A stretch of DNA of 64,000 bases from DASYTH01 sp035762905 (GCF_035762905.1 NZ_DASUCC010000157.1:1-64000); one strand, 5' to 3'; shown: positions 8,336 through 16,294, numbered from the stretch's first letter. Notes: a model not told the origin generated them from the sequence alone. Program-made: numbers and translations.

Positions 8336-8409
8336 AGCCTCCCCCGGGAGTCGAACCCGGCTCCTCCCGTTTACGAGACGGGCGCTCTGACCGAATGAGC
8401 TTGAGAGGC
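8336..8409 (-). tRNA. tRNA-Thr (CGT)
   Basis: Acceptor GCCTCTC/GGGAGGC, D stem GCTC/GAGC with TTCGGTCA loop, anticodon loop CTCGTAA on CCCGT/ACGGG, T stem CCGGG/CCCGG. Discriminator T73 is unusual for Thr but tolerated. Confidence 0.9.
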
Positions 8410-8419
8410 AAGGGATCCG

Positions 8420-8493
8420 TGCGGCTCCGGGGAGTCGAACCCCGACTGGCCTGGCTCTCGACCAGGTGCCTCTGCCGATTGGGCTAGAACCGC
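8420..8493 (-). tRNA. tRNA with Leu anticodon (GAG), C33, short variable arm
   Basis: Acceptor GCGGTTC/GAGCCGC, A73, perfect anticodon stem CCTGG/CCAGG with loop TCGAGAG, T stem CGGGG/CCCCG. Position 33 is C rather than the near-universal T, and the variable region is five bases. Read normally the anticodon is GAG (Leu, CUC). Confidence 0.75.
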
Positions 8494-8499
8494 GGACAG

Positions 8500-8573
8500 C
8501 GCTCACGACGGGACTCGAACCCGCGAATCGCCGCATCGACAGTGCGGTGCCCTTGCCGCTGGGCCACGTGAGC
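8500..8573 (-). tRNA. tRNA-Asp (GTC)
   Basis: Perfect acceptor GCTCACG/CGTGAGC, G73 (Asp identity), D stem GCCC/GGGC, anticodon loop CTGTCGA on CCGCA/TGCGG, T stem GCGGG/CCCGT. Canonical. Confidence 0.93.
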
Positions 8574-8645
8574 AGTGCCGGCGGCGAACGGTGCCGCCCG
8601 CCGGCCAGTACCGTGCACGAGCAGTCACGGCGATGCTGCCCGTCG

Positions 8646-8718
8646 AGCGGCCGGCGGGCATCGAACCCGCTGCTTCGGTTTGGAAGACCGACGTGTCCGC
8701 CGAGTTCACCACGACCGC
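8646..8718 (-). tRNA. tRNA-Gly (TCC)
   Basis: Acceptor GCGGTCG/CGGCCGC, T73 as in bacterial Gly tRNAs, anticodon loop CTTCCAA on TCGGT/ACCGA, T stem GCGGG/CCCGC. D stem GTG/CAC with a GG-containing loop. Confidence 0.9.
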
Positions 8719-8751
8719 AAACAACCCTGGACCGCTGGTCGGTCCGGGTGG

Positions 8752-8824
8752 CGCCCCCAGCAGGACTCGAACCTGCGCACGTCGGCTTAGAAGGCCGCCG
8801 CTCTGTCCACTGAGCTACAGGGGC
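8752..8824 (-). tRNA. tRNA-Arg (TCT)
   Basis: Acceptor GCCCCTG/TGGGGGC with two GU wobbles, G73, classic D arm GCTC-AGTGGACA-GAGC, anticodon loop CTTCTAA on GCGGC/GCCGA, T stem GCAGG/CCTGC. Canonical tRNA for AGA codons, which are rare in such GC-rich genomes. Confidence 0.92.
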
Positions 8825-8972
8825 AAATTGGTGGTGCGGGCCGGAGCGGAACTCGTGCCGTCCGGGCGCCGGCCCGCGTCGACCTGCGCGGGCCGCGACC
8901 GAGGGAGCGTATGTCTGCTCCACTGTGGAGTTGTCAACCATCGGACCCGCGCGGCAAACCGCATGGGTGTTG

Positions 8973-9042
8973 CGCCGGCGGGAGGAGTCGAACCCCCGGG
9001 AAACGGGTTTGGAATCCGTTCCGCTTCCGAAAGCTCGCCGAC
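8973..9042 (-). tRNA. tRNA-Trp (CCA), compact D arm
   Basis: First gene of the array. Acceptor GTCGGCG/CGCCGGC, G73 (Trp identity), anticodon loop TTCCAAA on ACGGA/CCCGT (last pair A-C), T stem GGGGG/CCTCC. The D arm is the hairpin GCTT, loop TCGG, AAGC; 70 bases in total. Confidence 0.75.
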
Positions 9043-9048
9043 AATGAG

Positions 9049-9077
9049 TAATTACTATGTGCCCGCGAAACAACGAA
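9049..9077 (-). promoter_or_regulatory. Possible promoter of the tRNA array
   Basis: On the minus strand TTCGTT (9072-9077) and TAATTA (9049-9054) are 17 bases apart, and the -10 box ends 6 bases before the first tRNA base. Transcription would start at or next to the tRNA-Trp 5' end. The surroundings are the most AT-rich stretch nearby. A matching inverted repeat (9077-9084 with 9101-9108) sits just upstream and could be a terminator for anything entering from the right. Confidence 0.4.
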
Positions 9078-9108
9078 GCCGCCCGGTTCGGATTCCCGAT
9101 GGGCGGCT

Positions 9109-9682
9109 CCTTGGCATGACGCGGATATCGGTCATGGCGGGGAGCCGGCGGTACCGCTCAGCTGCTCATACTCATGCCACATGGGATGTTGCGGGCAGCG
9201 GGACGGACACGCGAGCGCGGTGCGCGCGTCGCGGCGCCACGCCCCTCGCTCCCACATGTTCGTCATCACATTCTCCCGTGTTGGCTGTCAGCGTGATAAT
9301 TCATCATTGCCTCGTCGATGTCCGCCCGTCAACGGTATTAAATCTTGGCAGCGGTTCCCCATGTTCGAACGCATGGCGGCCGCCGACGGCTGGTGACCGT
9401 TGCGTCGGTGCCGCCCCCGGCTGGCCCGGCCACCAGAACAGCCGGTGCGTGCGCGGCTCGTCATCACGCTGAGCAGCGGAGTGAACCCGGAACGGCGCGA
9501 CCAGCAGCAGGCTGGGCCGGGGTCGAGCACCCGTACGCGCTGGTCAGGGCGGGCGGCGCTGCGCCATCGGCGTCGAGGATGATCCATCGAGTCGGTCGCG
9601 GGACGGTCCTCGGCAGTCGGCCGGTCGGCGGGTCCGAGCCCACGAGGCGCAGCACCTCAGGCGCGTCTCCTAAGCTCTGGTC
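9109..9682. other. Long intergenic region between tRNA array and yciO-like gene
   Basis: About 570 bases with no supportable gene; open frames here lack ribosome sites and recognisable sequence. It contains AT-rich patches (for example around 9295-9310 and 9340-9350) that stand out against the GC background. The promoter of the following gene must lie in its right end. Confidence 0.45.
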
Positions 9683-10303
9683 ATGGCGATGTACTTGGAA
9701 GTGCACCCGGAGAACCCCCAACCGCGCGCAATCAGTCAGGCAGCCGAGATCGTGCGGGATGGCGGAGTCATCGCCTACCCGACCGATTCGTGCTACGCCC
9801 TGGGTTGCCGGTTGGGCAACCGAGCGGGACTGGATCGCATCCGTACCATCCGGGCGCTCGGTGCGGATCACCACTTCACCCTTGTGTGCGACGACTTCGC
9901 GCAGCTTGGCCAGTTGGTGTATCTGAACAACACCGTGTTCCGTGCGATCAAGGCGGCCACGCCGGGCAGCTACACGTTCATCGTCCGCGCGACCGACGAG
10001 GTGCCGCGCCGGCTCCAGCATCCCCGCAAGCGGACCGTCGGCGTGCGCATCCCGGACCACATCGTCGCCCGGGCACTGCTCGCCGAGCTCGGTGAGCCGA
10101 TGGTGTCAAGCTCCCTGCAACTGCCCGGCCAGACTGTCCCGCTGACCCAGGGCTGGGAGATCAAGGAGCAACTCGACAACGTCATCGACGTCGTGCTCGA
10201 CTCGGGCCAGGGCGGCACCGAGCCGACCACCGTGATCGACTTCTCGCGCGATCAGCCGGAGATCGTCCGCAAGGGCGCAGGCGATCCGTCCCGGTTCGAG
10301 TAG
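9683..10303 (+). CDS. YciO/YrdC/Sua5 family protein (L-threonylcarbamoyladenylate synthase-like)
   Basis: 206 aa. The N terminus (His-Pro-Glu-Asn-Pro-Gln-x-Arg) and the Gly-Gly-Val-Ile-Ala-Tyr-Pro-Thr-Asp-Ser-Cys-Tyr-Ala-Leu-Gly motif (about 26-41) are those of the YciO branch of the YrdC fold. The family binds ATP, bicarbonate and threonine, or RNA; YrdC/TsaC members make the precursor of the t6A tRNA modification, while YciO members are paralogues of less certain role. The Gly-Val-Arg-Ile-Pro segment near 123 is conserved. The position beside a tRNA array fits a role in tRNA, but that is inference. Another ATG six bases downstream is a possible start. Confidence 0.85.
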   Translation: MAMYLEVHPENPQPRAISQAAEIVRDGGVIAYPTDSCYALGCRLGNRAGLDRIRTIRALGADHHFTLVCDDFAQLGQLVYLNNTVFRAIKAATPGSYTFIVRATDEVPRRLQHPRKRTVGVRIPDHIVARALLAELGEPMVSSSLQLPGQTVPLTQGWEIKEQLDNVIDVVLDSGQGGTEPTTVIDFSRDQPEIVRKGAGDPSRFE

Positions 10304-10325
10304 TTCGCCAGCGCCTTCTCCCAGG

Positions 10326-10748
10326 TCATTGCTCTCCTCGAGCCCGTAGCCAGGCGGCGGCTCTGGCGGTCGAGGCTCGGGACAGCCAGGCGTCCTGGAC
10401 CACTTCGGTCAGTTCCCGCAGGGTGAGTTCGCCGATCCGGCTGGCCCGGACCAGTACCGAGGGGTGACCGTTGAAATGCGGTGTGGTGAAGAAAGGCGAC
10501 CCGTCATCCTGGACCAGGGCCTGCTTGTCGGACTCGGACGGCACCCAGAACACGATCACGTCCGGGTAGCGTTCGCCGGTTTCGGGATCCACGGCATCGG
10601 GCCGGGGGTTGCGGAAGAACACGAATGACTTCTGGCCAACCTGGTACACCGGGTTGCCACCCGAGCCGTGCACGACCGTGACATGGGGCATGCCCGACGC
10701 CAGCTCGTGCACATCCTTCAGCCGCGCCCGGCGCGATCCAGCCGACAT
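10326..10748 (-). CDS. MmcQ/YjbR-like protein (DUF419 type)
   Basis: 140 aa from ATG 10748; a longer frame to 10817 adds only an Arg-rich stretch without a ribosome site. The sequence has the family pattern: an N-terminal helix, Gly-x-x-x-Tyr-x-Val-Gly-x-Lys-Ser-Phe-Val-Phe-Phe-Arg, a Phe-Phe-Thr-Thr-Pro-His-Phe-Asn-Gly-His-Pro-Ser-Val-Leu-Val segment, and a C-terminal helix containing Ala-Trp-Leu-Ser-Arg-Ala. The fold is a double-wing CyaY-like domain; the function of the family is not firmly known. It converges with the yciO-like gene, with 22 bases between. Confidence 0.75.
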   Translation of the reverse strand: MSAGSRRARLKDVHELASGMPHVTVVHGSGGNPVYQVGQKSFVFFRNPRPDAVDPETGERYPDVIVFWVPSESDKQALVQDDGSPFFTTPHFNGHPSVLVRASRIGELTLRELTEVVQDAWLSRASTARAAAWLRARGEQ

Positions 10749-10827
10749 GGCAAGCAGGCTACGGCGCGCTCGAAGCCACCGGCGGGACGGCCCCTCCCGC
10801 TGCGGCCGTCCCGCCACCTTGCGTGGG

Positions 10828-11694
10828 TCAGGAGTGGGGACAGGTGGCCCGGTACTCCTCGATCAGCGTGCTCCGGGCCGGCGCCGGGCACAGGAACTGG
10901 TCGTAGCGGGTGTCGTCATCGATGAAGCGCTTGAGCCAGGAGATGCTGTATTTGGCCACGGTCGTGTTGGCGCGGGTCGGCGCGGAGTGGCTGGCGCCGT
11001 TCAACTCCAGGTATGCCTTGTCCGGAGCCGCCCCGAGGCTGACGTAGAACGGCTCGGAGTGCGCCGCCACCGACGCGGTGGTGTCGTTCTCCGCGCCGAT
11101 GATCATCGTCGGTACCCGTACGGTCGACCAGGATTTCGTGGTGTGCCATGGGGTCAACGGGATCGCGGCCTGCAGGGAGGGTCTGGTCCGGGATGCCGCG
11201 AGGCTGCCGCCGCCGCCCATCGAGTGGCCCATCACGCCCAGCCGGTTGCCGTCGATCCGGGTCCGGACGGAACTGGTGCGGGTGAGGTAGTCCAGTGCCG
11301 CCAGCAGTTGGGCGCCGCGGCTGTCGGGTTGGTCGAGGGTCGACAGGGTGTCGATGGTGATCACCACGAACCCTTGGGATGCCAGGCGCGGGCCGAGCCA
11401 CGAGATGGCGGACTGCGTCGAGGTGAAACCGGGTGAGATCGCCACCGCGCCGAAGGTGCCCTCGGCGGTGCTGGTGGGGTAGTAGATCGTGCCGCCGCCG
11501 AAGCCCGACGCCGACGACCGGGAGACGGTCGTGGTGGCGATGGCGAACGGTCCGCGGGTCGCCTCGACGCTCGCGGTGGTCGGCGCGGGGCCGCGTTCGA
11601 AGGGGCTGGCAGCGGCGTGGGCCGACGGCGTTGTGACGCCGACCAGAAGTACGGCCAGTACGGGGATCGCGTGGGTCACACTGCGGAGTCCCAT
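10828..11694 (-). CDS. Secreted polyester hydrolase of the cutinase / PET-hydrolase family
   Basis: 288-aa serine hydrolase with a Sec signal peptide (1-28, ending Ala-His-Ala-Ala). The sequence follows actinobacterial cutinases such as those of Thermobifida along its whole length. Triad: Ser158 in GHSMGGGG, Asp204 in GAENDTT, His236 in NGASHSAP; substrate-wall Trp183 in TPWH; C-terminal cysteines 269 and 285 placed for the family disulfide. The oxyanion/aromatic position that is Tyr in most relatives is Phe90 here (Ser-Pro-Gly-Phe-Thr). The start at ATG 11694 has GAGGTG just upstream. The enzyme would cleave cutin-like polyesters or triglycerides outside the cell; action on PET is possible but not shown. 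It is divergent from the LuxR gene. Confidence 0.9.
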   Translation of the reverse strand: MGLRSVTHAIPVLAVLLVGVTTPSAHAAASPFERGPAPTTASVEATRGPFAIATTTVSRSSASGFGGGTIYYPTSTAEGTFGAVAISPGFTSTQSAISWLGPRLASQGFVVITIDTLSTLDQPDSRGAQLLAALDYLTRTSSVRTRIDGNRLGVMGHSMGGGGSLAASRTRPSLQAAIPLTPWHTTKSWSTVRVPTMIIGAENDTTASVAAHSEPFYVSLGAAPDKAYLELNGASHSAPTRANTTVAKYSISWLKRFIDDDTRYDQFLCPAPARSTLIEEYRATCPHS

Positions 11695-11877
11695 AAACAC
11701 CTCGCTTATGCGGGGACACGGACAGCAACGACCCTCGATCACCGGCGGAACGCTCGCATCGGCACACCTACCGGTTCTGTGCGGCCGGCACCGCAACCAG
11801 TCCGGCGGCCGGTATCGGTAGAACTACCGTCGGATCGGCCCCTTCCGCCCGCGGACCAGGTGTGGCAGAAAGGAGAG

Positions 11878-14319
11878 ATGCTGCGCGGTCGCGACCGGCA
11901 GCGCGTCGCCGTGGACGCATTGCTCGCCCGCGCCCGCACCGGCCGTGGTGGCGCGCTGGTGCTACGCGGGGAGTTCGGGTCCGGCAAGACGTCGCTGCTA
12001 CGCGCCGCGCGGCTGGCCGCCGCTGACTTCACCGCCGATTCGCGCCGCGTCCTGCTGTGCGTGGACGACGCACACCGCCTTGACCTCAGCTGGTTGGTTG
12101 ACGCGTTGCCCGACTTCGACACCGAGCCGGTCGCGGTGCTCATCGCCACCGAGGGTCTGTCCTACGGGCTGCCGTGCGTCGAGGTCGAACCGCTGGACCA
12201 CGTCACAAGCGTCCGGGTGCTGCGCGACCTGTTGCCGGGCCTGTCCGCCGAGCTGACCGACGACCTGGCCCGCACAGCGAGCGGCAACCCGTTGGCACTG
12301 GTGGAGTTGGCGCGGTCGCTGACCAGCGCACAGCTCGGCGGAGCCGCGCCGCCACCAGAGGCGTTGCCGCTCGGCAGTTCCCTGCGCGCCTGGCTGCGTG
12401 CGCGATTCGACGCCCTGTCGCCGGACGCGCGGCATGCCCTGGCGATGACCCTGGTCGACGACGAGGTGGACGTGGACACCCTGGCGCGGACGCCGGGTCT
12501 GGAGCTCGCCGCCGTGGAGGAGGCCGCACCCCTGATGGACCCGCGACCGCTCGTGCGGGCGACGCTGCGGGCCGAACTCCCGGTGACCGCGCGCTACGCC
12601 GCCCACGCGCGGCTCGCCGAGACCCTGCCCGACGGCCCCCGACGCACCTGGCACGAAGCCGCGCTGCTGCCCGGCACCCGCGACGCGCACGCCGACCGGC
12701 TTGCCGAAGCCGCGGTCGGCGCGCGTCGCCGTGGCGACTTCGCCGCCGCCGCCCGCGACCATGGCCGAGCCGCCGCCCTGACCACCGCGCCGGAGGTCCG
12801 CGCGTGCCGCCTGCTGACCGCTGCGTTCGACCACTGGCACCACGGCCTGCCGCACCGAGCGCGGACCACCCTGCGCGAAGTCAAGACGCTGTCGGACCGC
12901 GTCGAGGTACGGGCCTTGGCCGACCTGGTGGAAGGTGGCATCGAGGTCGGCGCCGGCCGGCCCGATGTGGCCGCACACCGGCTCGCCCGCGCGGCCGGCG
13001 AGCTCCTCGGCCAGGACCGCGCGCTCGCCGTCACGGCGCTGGGCTTCGCGGGCGAAGCCGCGGCCATCGCTGGCGACCACGTGCTGCACGGCGAGATCGC
13101 CGGCACCGCGGCCGAGTGGCGCCTGCTCGACGAGCAACCCGAGTCGCGCCTGACCCTGGACCACCTGATCGGCACCGCCGCCAGCTTCGCCGGAAAGCAT
13201 GCCGAGGCGTTGCCCGCGTTGCGTTCCGTGGTCGCCCTCGCCGAACACCTGCCAGACGCGAAGTCCAAGATCTGGGGCGGGCACGCGGCCTACGTGCTCG
13301 GCGACGCCTCCAAAGCACACCAACTGACCGACCGGGCGGTCACCGCGGCGCGGGAGAGCGGCGTGGCCACGCTCGTGCCCTGGGCGCTGACCTATCGGGC
13401 GCTGTCGGGTTTGATGGCCGACGAGCACGAACTCGTCCTCACCGCGGCATTCGAGGGCGTGCACGCCGCGACCGCTGCCGGCCAGCACAACGCCGTGGCC
13501 GACCACCTCATGCTCCTCGCGCTGCTCGCGGCATTGCGCGGCGACACCGACACGGCGCTGCACCGGATCGACGCCGCCGCTGAACAGGTGCGCCACCGCG
13601 GCCTCGGCCGGTCGGGCACGCTCGGCGCATGGGCGTTCACGTGTGTGGACCTGGTCCGGGACCGGCCGGCGGACGCGTTGCGACGCATGAGGTCCACCAT
13701 GGCCGGTGGCGTGCACGCGGGAGTGCAGGCCTTGGCGACTCCCGACATCGTGGAGGCGGCGGTCCGCTGCGGCAAACCATCCACAGCGGACTCGGCGTTG
13801 CGAGGATACGAGAAATGGGCACAGTGCATGGGAACTTCGTCTCGGATCGCCGTGTCGCACCGCTGTCATGCGCTGATCTCCGACGGTCCGGACGCCGACG
13901 AGCATTTCATCGAGGCGATTCGGCTGCACCGCGTGAGCGGCACGACGATGGAATTGGCCAAGACCGAGCTGTTCTACGCAAACCGGTTGCGCCGCAACCG
14001 GAAACCGCGGCGGGCGCGGGAGCTGCTGCATGACGCGATCGGCCACTTCGCGCGCCACGAGGCCGACCACTGGGTCGACCGGGCACGCGCCGAGCTACGG
14101 GCGGCGGGCGAACCGGCGGCCAGTTCCCGCGCTGACCGCACCACCGAGCTGACCCCGCAACAGCATCAGATAGCCCGTCTGGTCGCCGAGGGCGCCACCA
14201 ACCGCGAGGTCGCCGCCCACCTGTTCCTGAGCCAACGAACGGTCGAACACCACCTGCGCAACATCTTCACCCGCCTGGGGGTCCGCTCCCGCGTGGAACT
14301 GGTGCGCTTCCTCGACTGA
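11878..14319 (+). CDS. LAL-type LuxR family transcriptional regulator (ATPase plus HTH)
   Basis: 813 aa, ATG 11878 behind AAAGGAGAG. An N-terminal STAND/AAA ATPase has Walker A Gly-Glu-Phe-Gly-Ser-Gly-Lys-Thr-Ser (about 31-39) and Walker B with Val-Leu-Leu-Cys-Val-Asp-Asp-Ala-His. A long TPR-like helical middle follows. The C-terminal LuxR helix-turn-helix (about 755-813) reads Leu-Thr-Pro-Gln-Gln, Ala-Thr-Asn-Arg-Glu-Val-Ala, Ser-Gln-Arg-Thr-Val-Glu-His-His. The family activates pathway-specific genes with ATP and an inducer. The divergent polyester hydrolase, 183 bases away, is the obvious candidate target, though that is inferred from position only. It converges with the HxlR gene. Confidence 0.88.
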   Translation: MLRGRDRQRVAVDALLARARTGRGGALVLRGEFGSGKTSLLRAARLAAADFTADSRRVLLCVDDAHRLDLSWLVDALPDFDTEPVAVLIATEGLSYGLPCVEVEPLDHVTSVRVLRDLLPGLSAELTDDLARTASGNPLALVELARSLTSAQLGGAAPPPEALPLGSSLRAWLRARFDALSPDARHALAMTLVDDEVDVDTLARTPGLELAAVEEAAPLMDPRPLVRATLRAELPVTARYAAHARLAETLPDGPRRTWHEAALLPGTRDAHADRLAEAAVGARRRGDFAAAARDHGRAAALTTAPEVRACRLLTAAFDHWHHGLPHRARTTLREVKTLSDRVEVRALADLVEGGIEVGAGRPDVAAHRLARAAGELLGQDRALAVTALGFAGEAAAIAGDHVLHGEIAGTAAEWRLLDEQPESRLTLDHLIGTAASFAGKHAEALPALRSVVALAEHLPDAKSKIWGGHAAYVLGDASKAHQLTDRAVTAARESGVATLVPWALTYRALSGLMADEHELVLTAAFEGVHAATAAGQHNAVADHLMLLALLAALRGDTDTALHRIDAAAEQVRHRGLGRSGTLGAWAFTCVDLVRDRPADALRRMRSTMAGGVHAGVQALATPDIVEAAVRCGKPSTADSALRGYEKWAQCMGTSSRIAVSHRCHALISDGPDADEHFIEAIRLHRVSGTTMELAKTELFYANRLRRNRKPRRARELLHDAIGHFARHEADHWVDRARAELRAAGEPAASSRADRTTELTPQQHQIARLVAEGATNREVAAHLFLSQRTVEHHLRNIFTRLGVRSRVELVRFLD

Positions 14320-14333
14320 CGAAGCGTCGCCGC

Positions 14334-15026
14334 TCAGTCCATGGTGGACATCGCAGGCACGTCCGCTCCGGCGCGGGCGGCCCGCACGTTGGCGGCGATC
14401 GGTGACAGCTGCAGCCAGCGGGGCAGGCCGCGCACGATCCACCTTCGCCCGGTCAGGCTGATCGTGCCGGCCCGGATGGCGTCGAGCAGCTCGATCTCGC
14501 CTTCCCACATCCGGAACAGCGTCGGCAGGTCCGCGCTCAGCACGGCGTCGACGTCGAAGCCCGGGTCGGTGTAGCAGATCGATGCGTCGCCCGGTTCGAG
14601 CACCAGCCAGAACTTTCTGTGCCGGTCGGTGATCTCGACCTGGATCACCGCCCGCCGGGCGAGCTCGCTGATGTCGATGCGGCCGTGCAGCCACCACATC
14701 AGCACCTCGGGATCGAGCTCCTCCGGCCGCGGGTCGCCGAACGCGTACCGCGCGCCCCAGTCGGCCAGCCCGAACACCAGCGGGCGCAGGTCCTGGCCGG
14801 CGCGGGTGAGCTGGTAGCCGTCGGCCGAACGCACCACGAGGCCGGCGTTCTGCAACTGCCGCAGTCGCCGGGACAGCAACGCCCGGGACAGGCCCGGCAG
14901 CCCGCGGGCGATCTCGTTGAACCGGCTGCCGCCGTTCAGCATGTCCCGCACGATCAAGAGCGTCCAGCGCTCGCCGAGCACCTCGACGGCCCGGACGATG
15001 GGGCAGTACTGCGCGTAGGTCCGCAT
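14334..15026 (-). CDS. HxlR family transcriptional regulator with C-terminal SCP2-like domain
   Basis: 230 aa. Residues 1-95 are a winged-helix HxlR domain: Tyr-x-x-Tyr-Cys-Pro-Ile, Leu-Gly-Glu-Arg-Trp-Thr-Leu-Leu-Ile-Val-Arg-Asp, Gly-x-x-Arg-Phe-Asn-Glu-Ile, Gly-Leu-Ser-x-x-Leu-Leu-Ser-x-Arg-Leu. The Cys near position 8 is the usual redox- or aldehyde-sensing residue of the family. The second half resembles the sterol-carrier-like extension seen in some actinobacterial members. It is divergent from the acyl-CoA dehydrogenase, with 92 bases between, so it probably controls that gene. Confidence 0.88.
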   Translation of the reverse strand: MRTYAQYCPIVRAVEVLGERWTLLIVRDMLNGGSRFNEIARGLPGLSRALLSRRLRQLQNAGLVVRSADGYQLTRAGQDLRPLVFGLADWGARYAFGDPRPEELDPEVLMWWLHGRIDISELARRAVIQVEITDRHRKFWLVLEPGDASICYTDPGFDVDAVLSADLPTLFRMWEGEIELLDAIRAGTISLTGRRWIVRGLPRWLQLSPIAANVRAARAGADVPAMSTMD

Positions 15027-15118
15027 GGTAGGTAGTCGTGGCCGATGATCTGATCCGTTACGCCCGCGGTTCAGTCTTTGTACTATTTCGCCGTCTCCGC
15101 GGTTCGTAGCGTCGGGCC

Positions 15119-16294
15119 ATGACGATCACAGAGACATCCCAGGCGGGGTCCGGCACGTTTCCGATCCCGGCTCGCGCCGACGACACCCGGTTCGTCGGCC
15201 TGGCCGCCCGGATCGGCGCGGTGGCCGCCGAACATGCCGCCCGGCACGACCGGGACGCCAGCTTCGTGGCCGAGCCGTATGCCGCCATGCGCGAGCACGG
15301 CTATCTGGCGCTGGCCGTACCGGAGGAGCTCGGCGGACTCGGCGCCACGTGGCGCCAGGCCTGCTACGCACAGGCCGAACTGGCCCGGCACGACGGTGCG
15401 ACCGGGCTGTCCGCGGCGATGCACGTGTACCTGACGCTGATGCAGGCCTTCCGGCGGCGCAACGGCGCCCCGGATGCCGAGGGGGTGCTGCGCCGGGTGG
15501 CGGCCGACGGCATCGTGATCGCGACCAGCGGCGGGTCGGACTGGCTGTGGCCGACCACGACCGCCGTGCCCGACGGCGACGGCTTCCGGGTGAGCGGACG
15601 CAAGGCGTTCTGCAGCCAGTCGCCGGCCGCGACGGTCGTGGCCACCTGCGCGGTGCACGACGAACCGAGGGAGGTGCTGCACTTCAGCGTGCCGCTGTCG
15701 GCCGAGGGGGTGCGGATCGAGGAAACCTGGGACACGCTCGGCATGCGCGGCACCGCCAGCCATGACGTGGTGTTCGACGACGTGTTCGTGCCCGCCGACA
15801 AGATCACCGGCCGGCGTCCGTACGGCGAGTTCGGGGTGCCGCTGGCGGCCGCCGCGCTGCACTTCGCCCCGGTGGTCGGCGCCACGTACTTCGGCATCGC
15901 CGCTGCCGCTCGCGACGTCGCGGTGGCCGAAGCCGGTTCGCGGGCGCCGACGGGCGCGCCCCGGATCCAGCGCCAGGTGGGTCTGATGGACGCCAAGCTG
16001 CGCGGTGGCTGGTGGGCGCTGATGGGCGCGCTGGATGAGTTGGGCGAAGACTACGCGGTCGGCCCGTCGGCGCTGGCGACCGTGATGCTGGCCAAGCGTC
16101 AGGTGGTGACCGAGGCGATCGAGGTCGTCAACCTGGCCATGGATGTGCTCGGCGGCCGGTCCTACTTCCGCAGCTCCGCGCTTGAGCGCGCCTACCGCGA
16201 TGTCCGGGCCGGCACGTTCCACCCGTTCACGCCGGAGATCACCCTGACCTACGCCGGAAAGCTGGCGCTGGGCGATCCGGGCGTCACGGAGTAG
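15119..16294 (+). CDS. Acyl-CoA dehydrogenase family flavoenzyme
   Basis: 391 aa. The usual order is present: helical N-terminal domain, a beta domain with the FAD-contact region (Ile-Ala-Thr-Ser-Gly-Gly-Ser near 140 and Trp-Asp-Thr-Leu-Gly-Met-Arg-Gly-Thr-Ala-Ser near 205), and a helical C-terminal domain with Asp-Val-Leu-Gly-Gly-Arg-Ser-Tyr near 345. No clear catalytic Glu could be placed in the usual position, and this subgroup includes flavin monooxygenases of the DszC/SfnB kind. The reaction is therefore left open: acyl-CoA oxidation or flavin-dependent attack on a sulfur or nitrogen compound. It converges with an ABC transporter pair. Confidence 0.8.
   Translation: MTITETSQAGSGTFPIPARADDTRFVGLAARIGAVAAEHAARHDRDASFVAEPYAAMREHGYLALAVPEELGGLGATWRQACYAQAELARHDGATGLSAAMHVYLTLMQAFRRRNGAPDAEGVLRRVAADGIVIATSGGSDWLWPTTTAVPDGDGFRVSGRKAFCSQSPAATVVATCAVHDEPREVLHFSVPLSAEGVRIEETWDTLGMRGTASHDVVFDDVFVPADKITGRRPYGEFGVPLAAAALHFAPVVGATYFGIAAAARDVAVAEAGSRAPTGAPRIQRQVGLMDAKLRGGWWALMGALDELGEDYAVGPSALATVMLAKRQVVTEAIEVVNLAMDVLGGRSYFRSSALERAYRDVRAGTFHPFTPEITLTYAGKLALGDPGVTE

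Noticed and set aside
8575..8645. Possible tRNA between Asp and Gly
   Set aside because: Only a CCGGCGG/CCGCCGG inverted repeat is present; no TTC loop or anticodon arm.
8825..8972. Possible further tRNA between Arg (TCT) and Trp
   Set aside because: A nine-pair inverted repeat (GCGGGCCGG with CCGGCCCGC) and a T-loop-like TTCCGCTC occur, but no anticodon stem can be built; probably a spacer hairpin or a remnant.
7583..9073. Several open frames of 100-290 codons across the tRNA array
   Set aside because: Their repeated Ser/Arg/Gly-rich words come from translated T-loop and anticodon sequences of the tRNAs.
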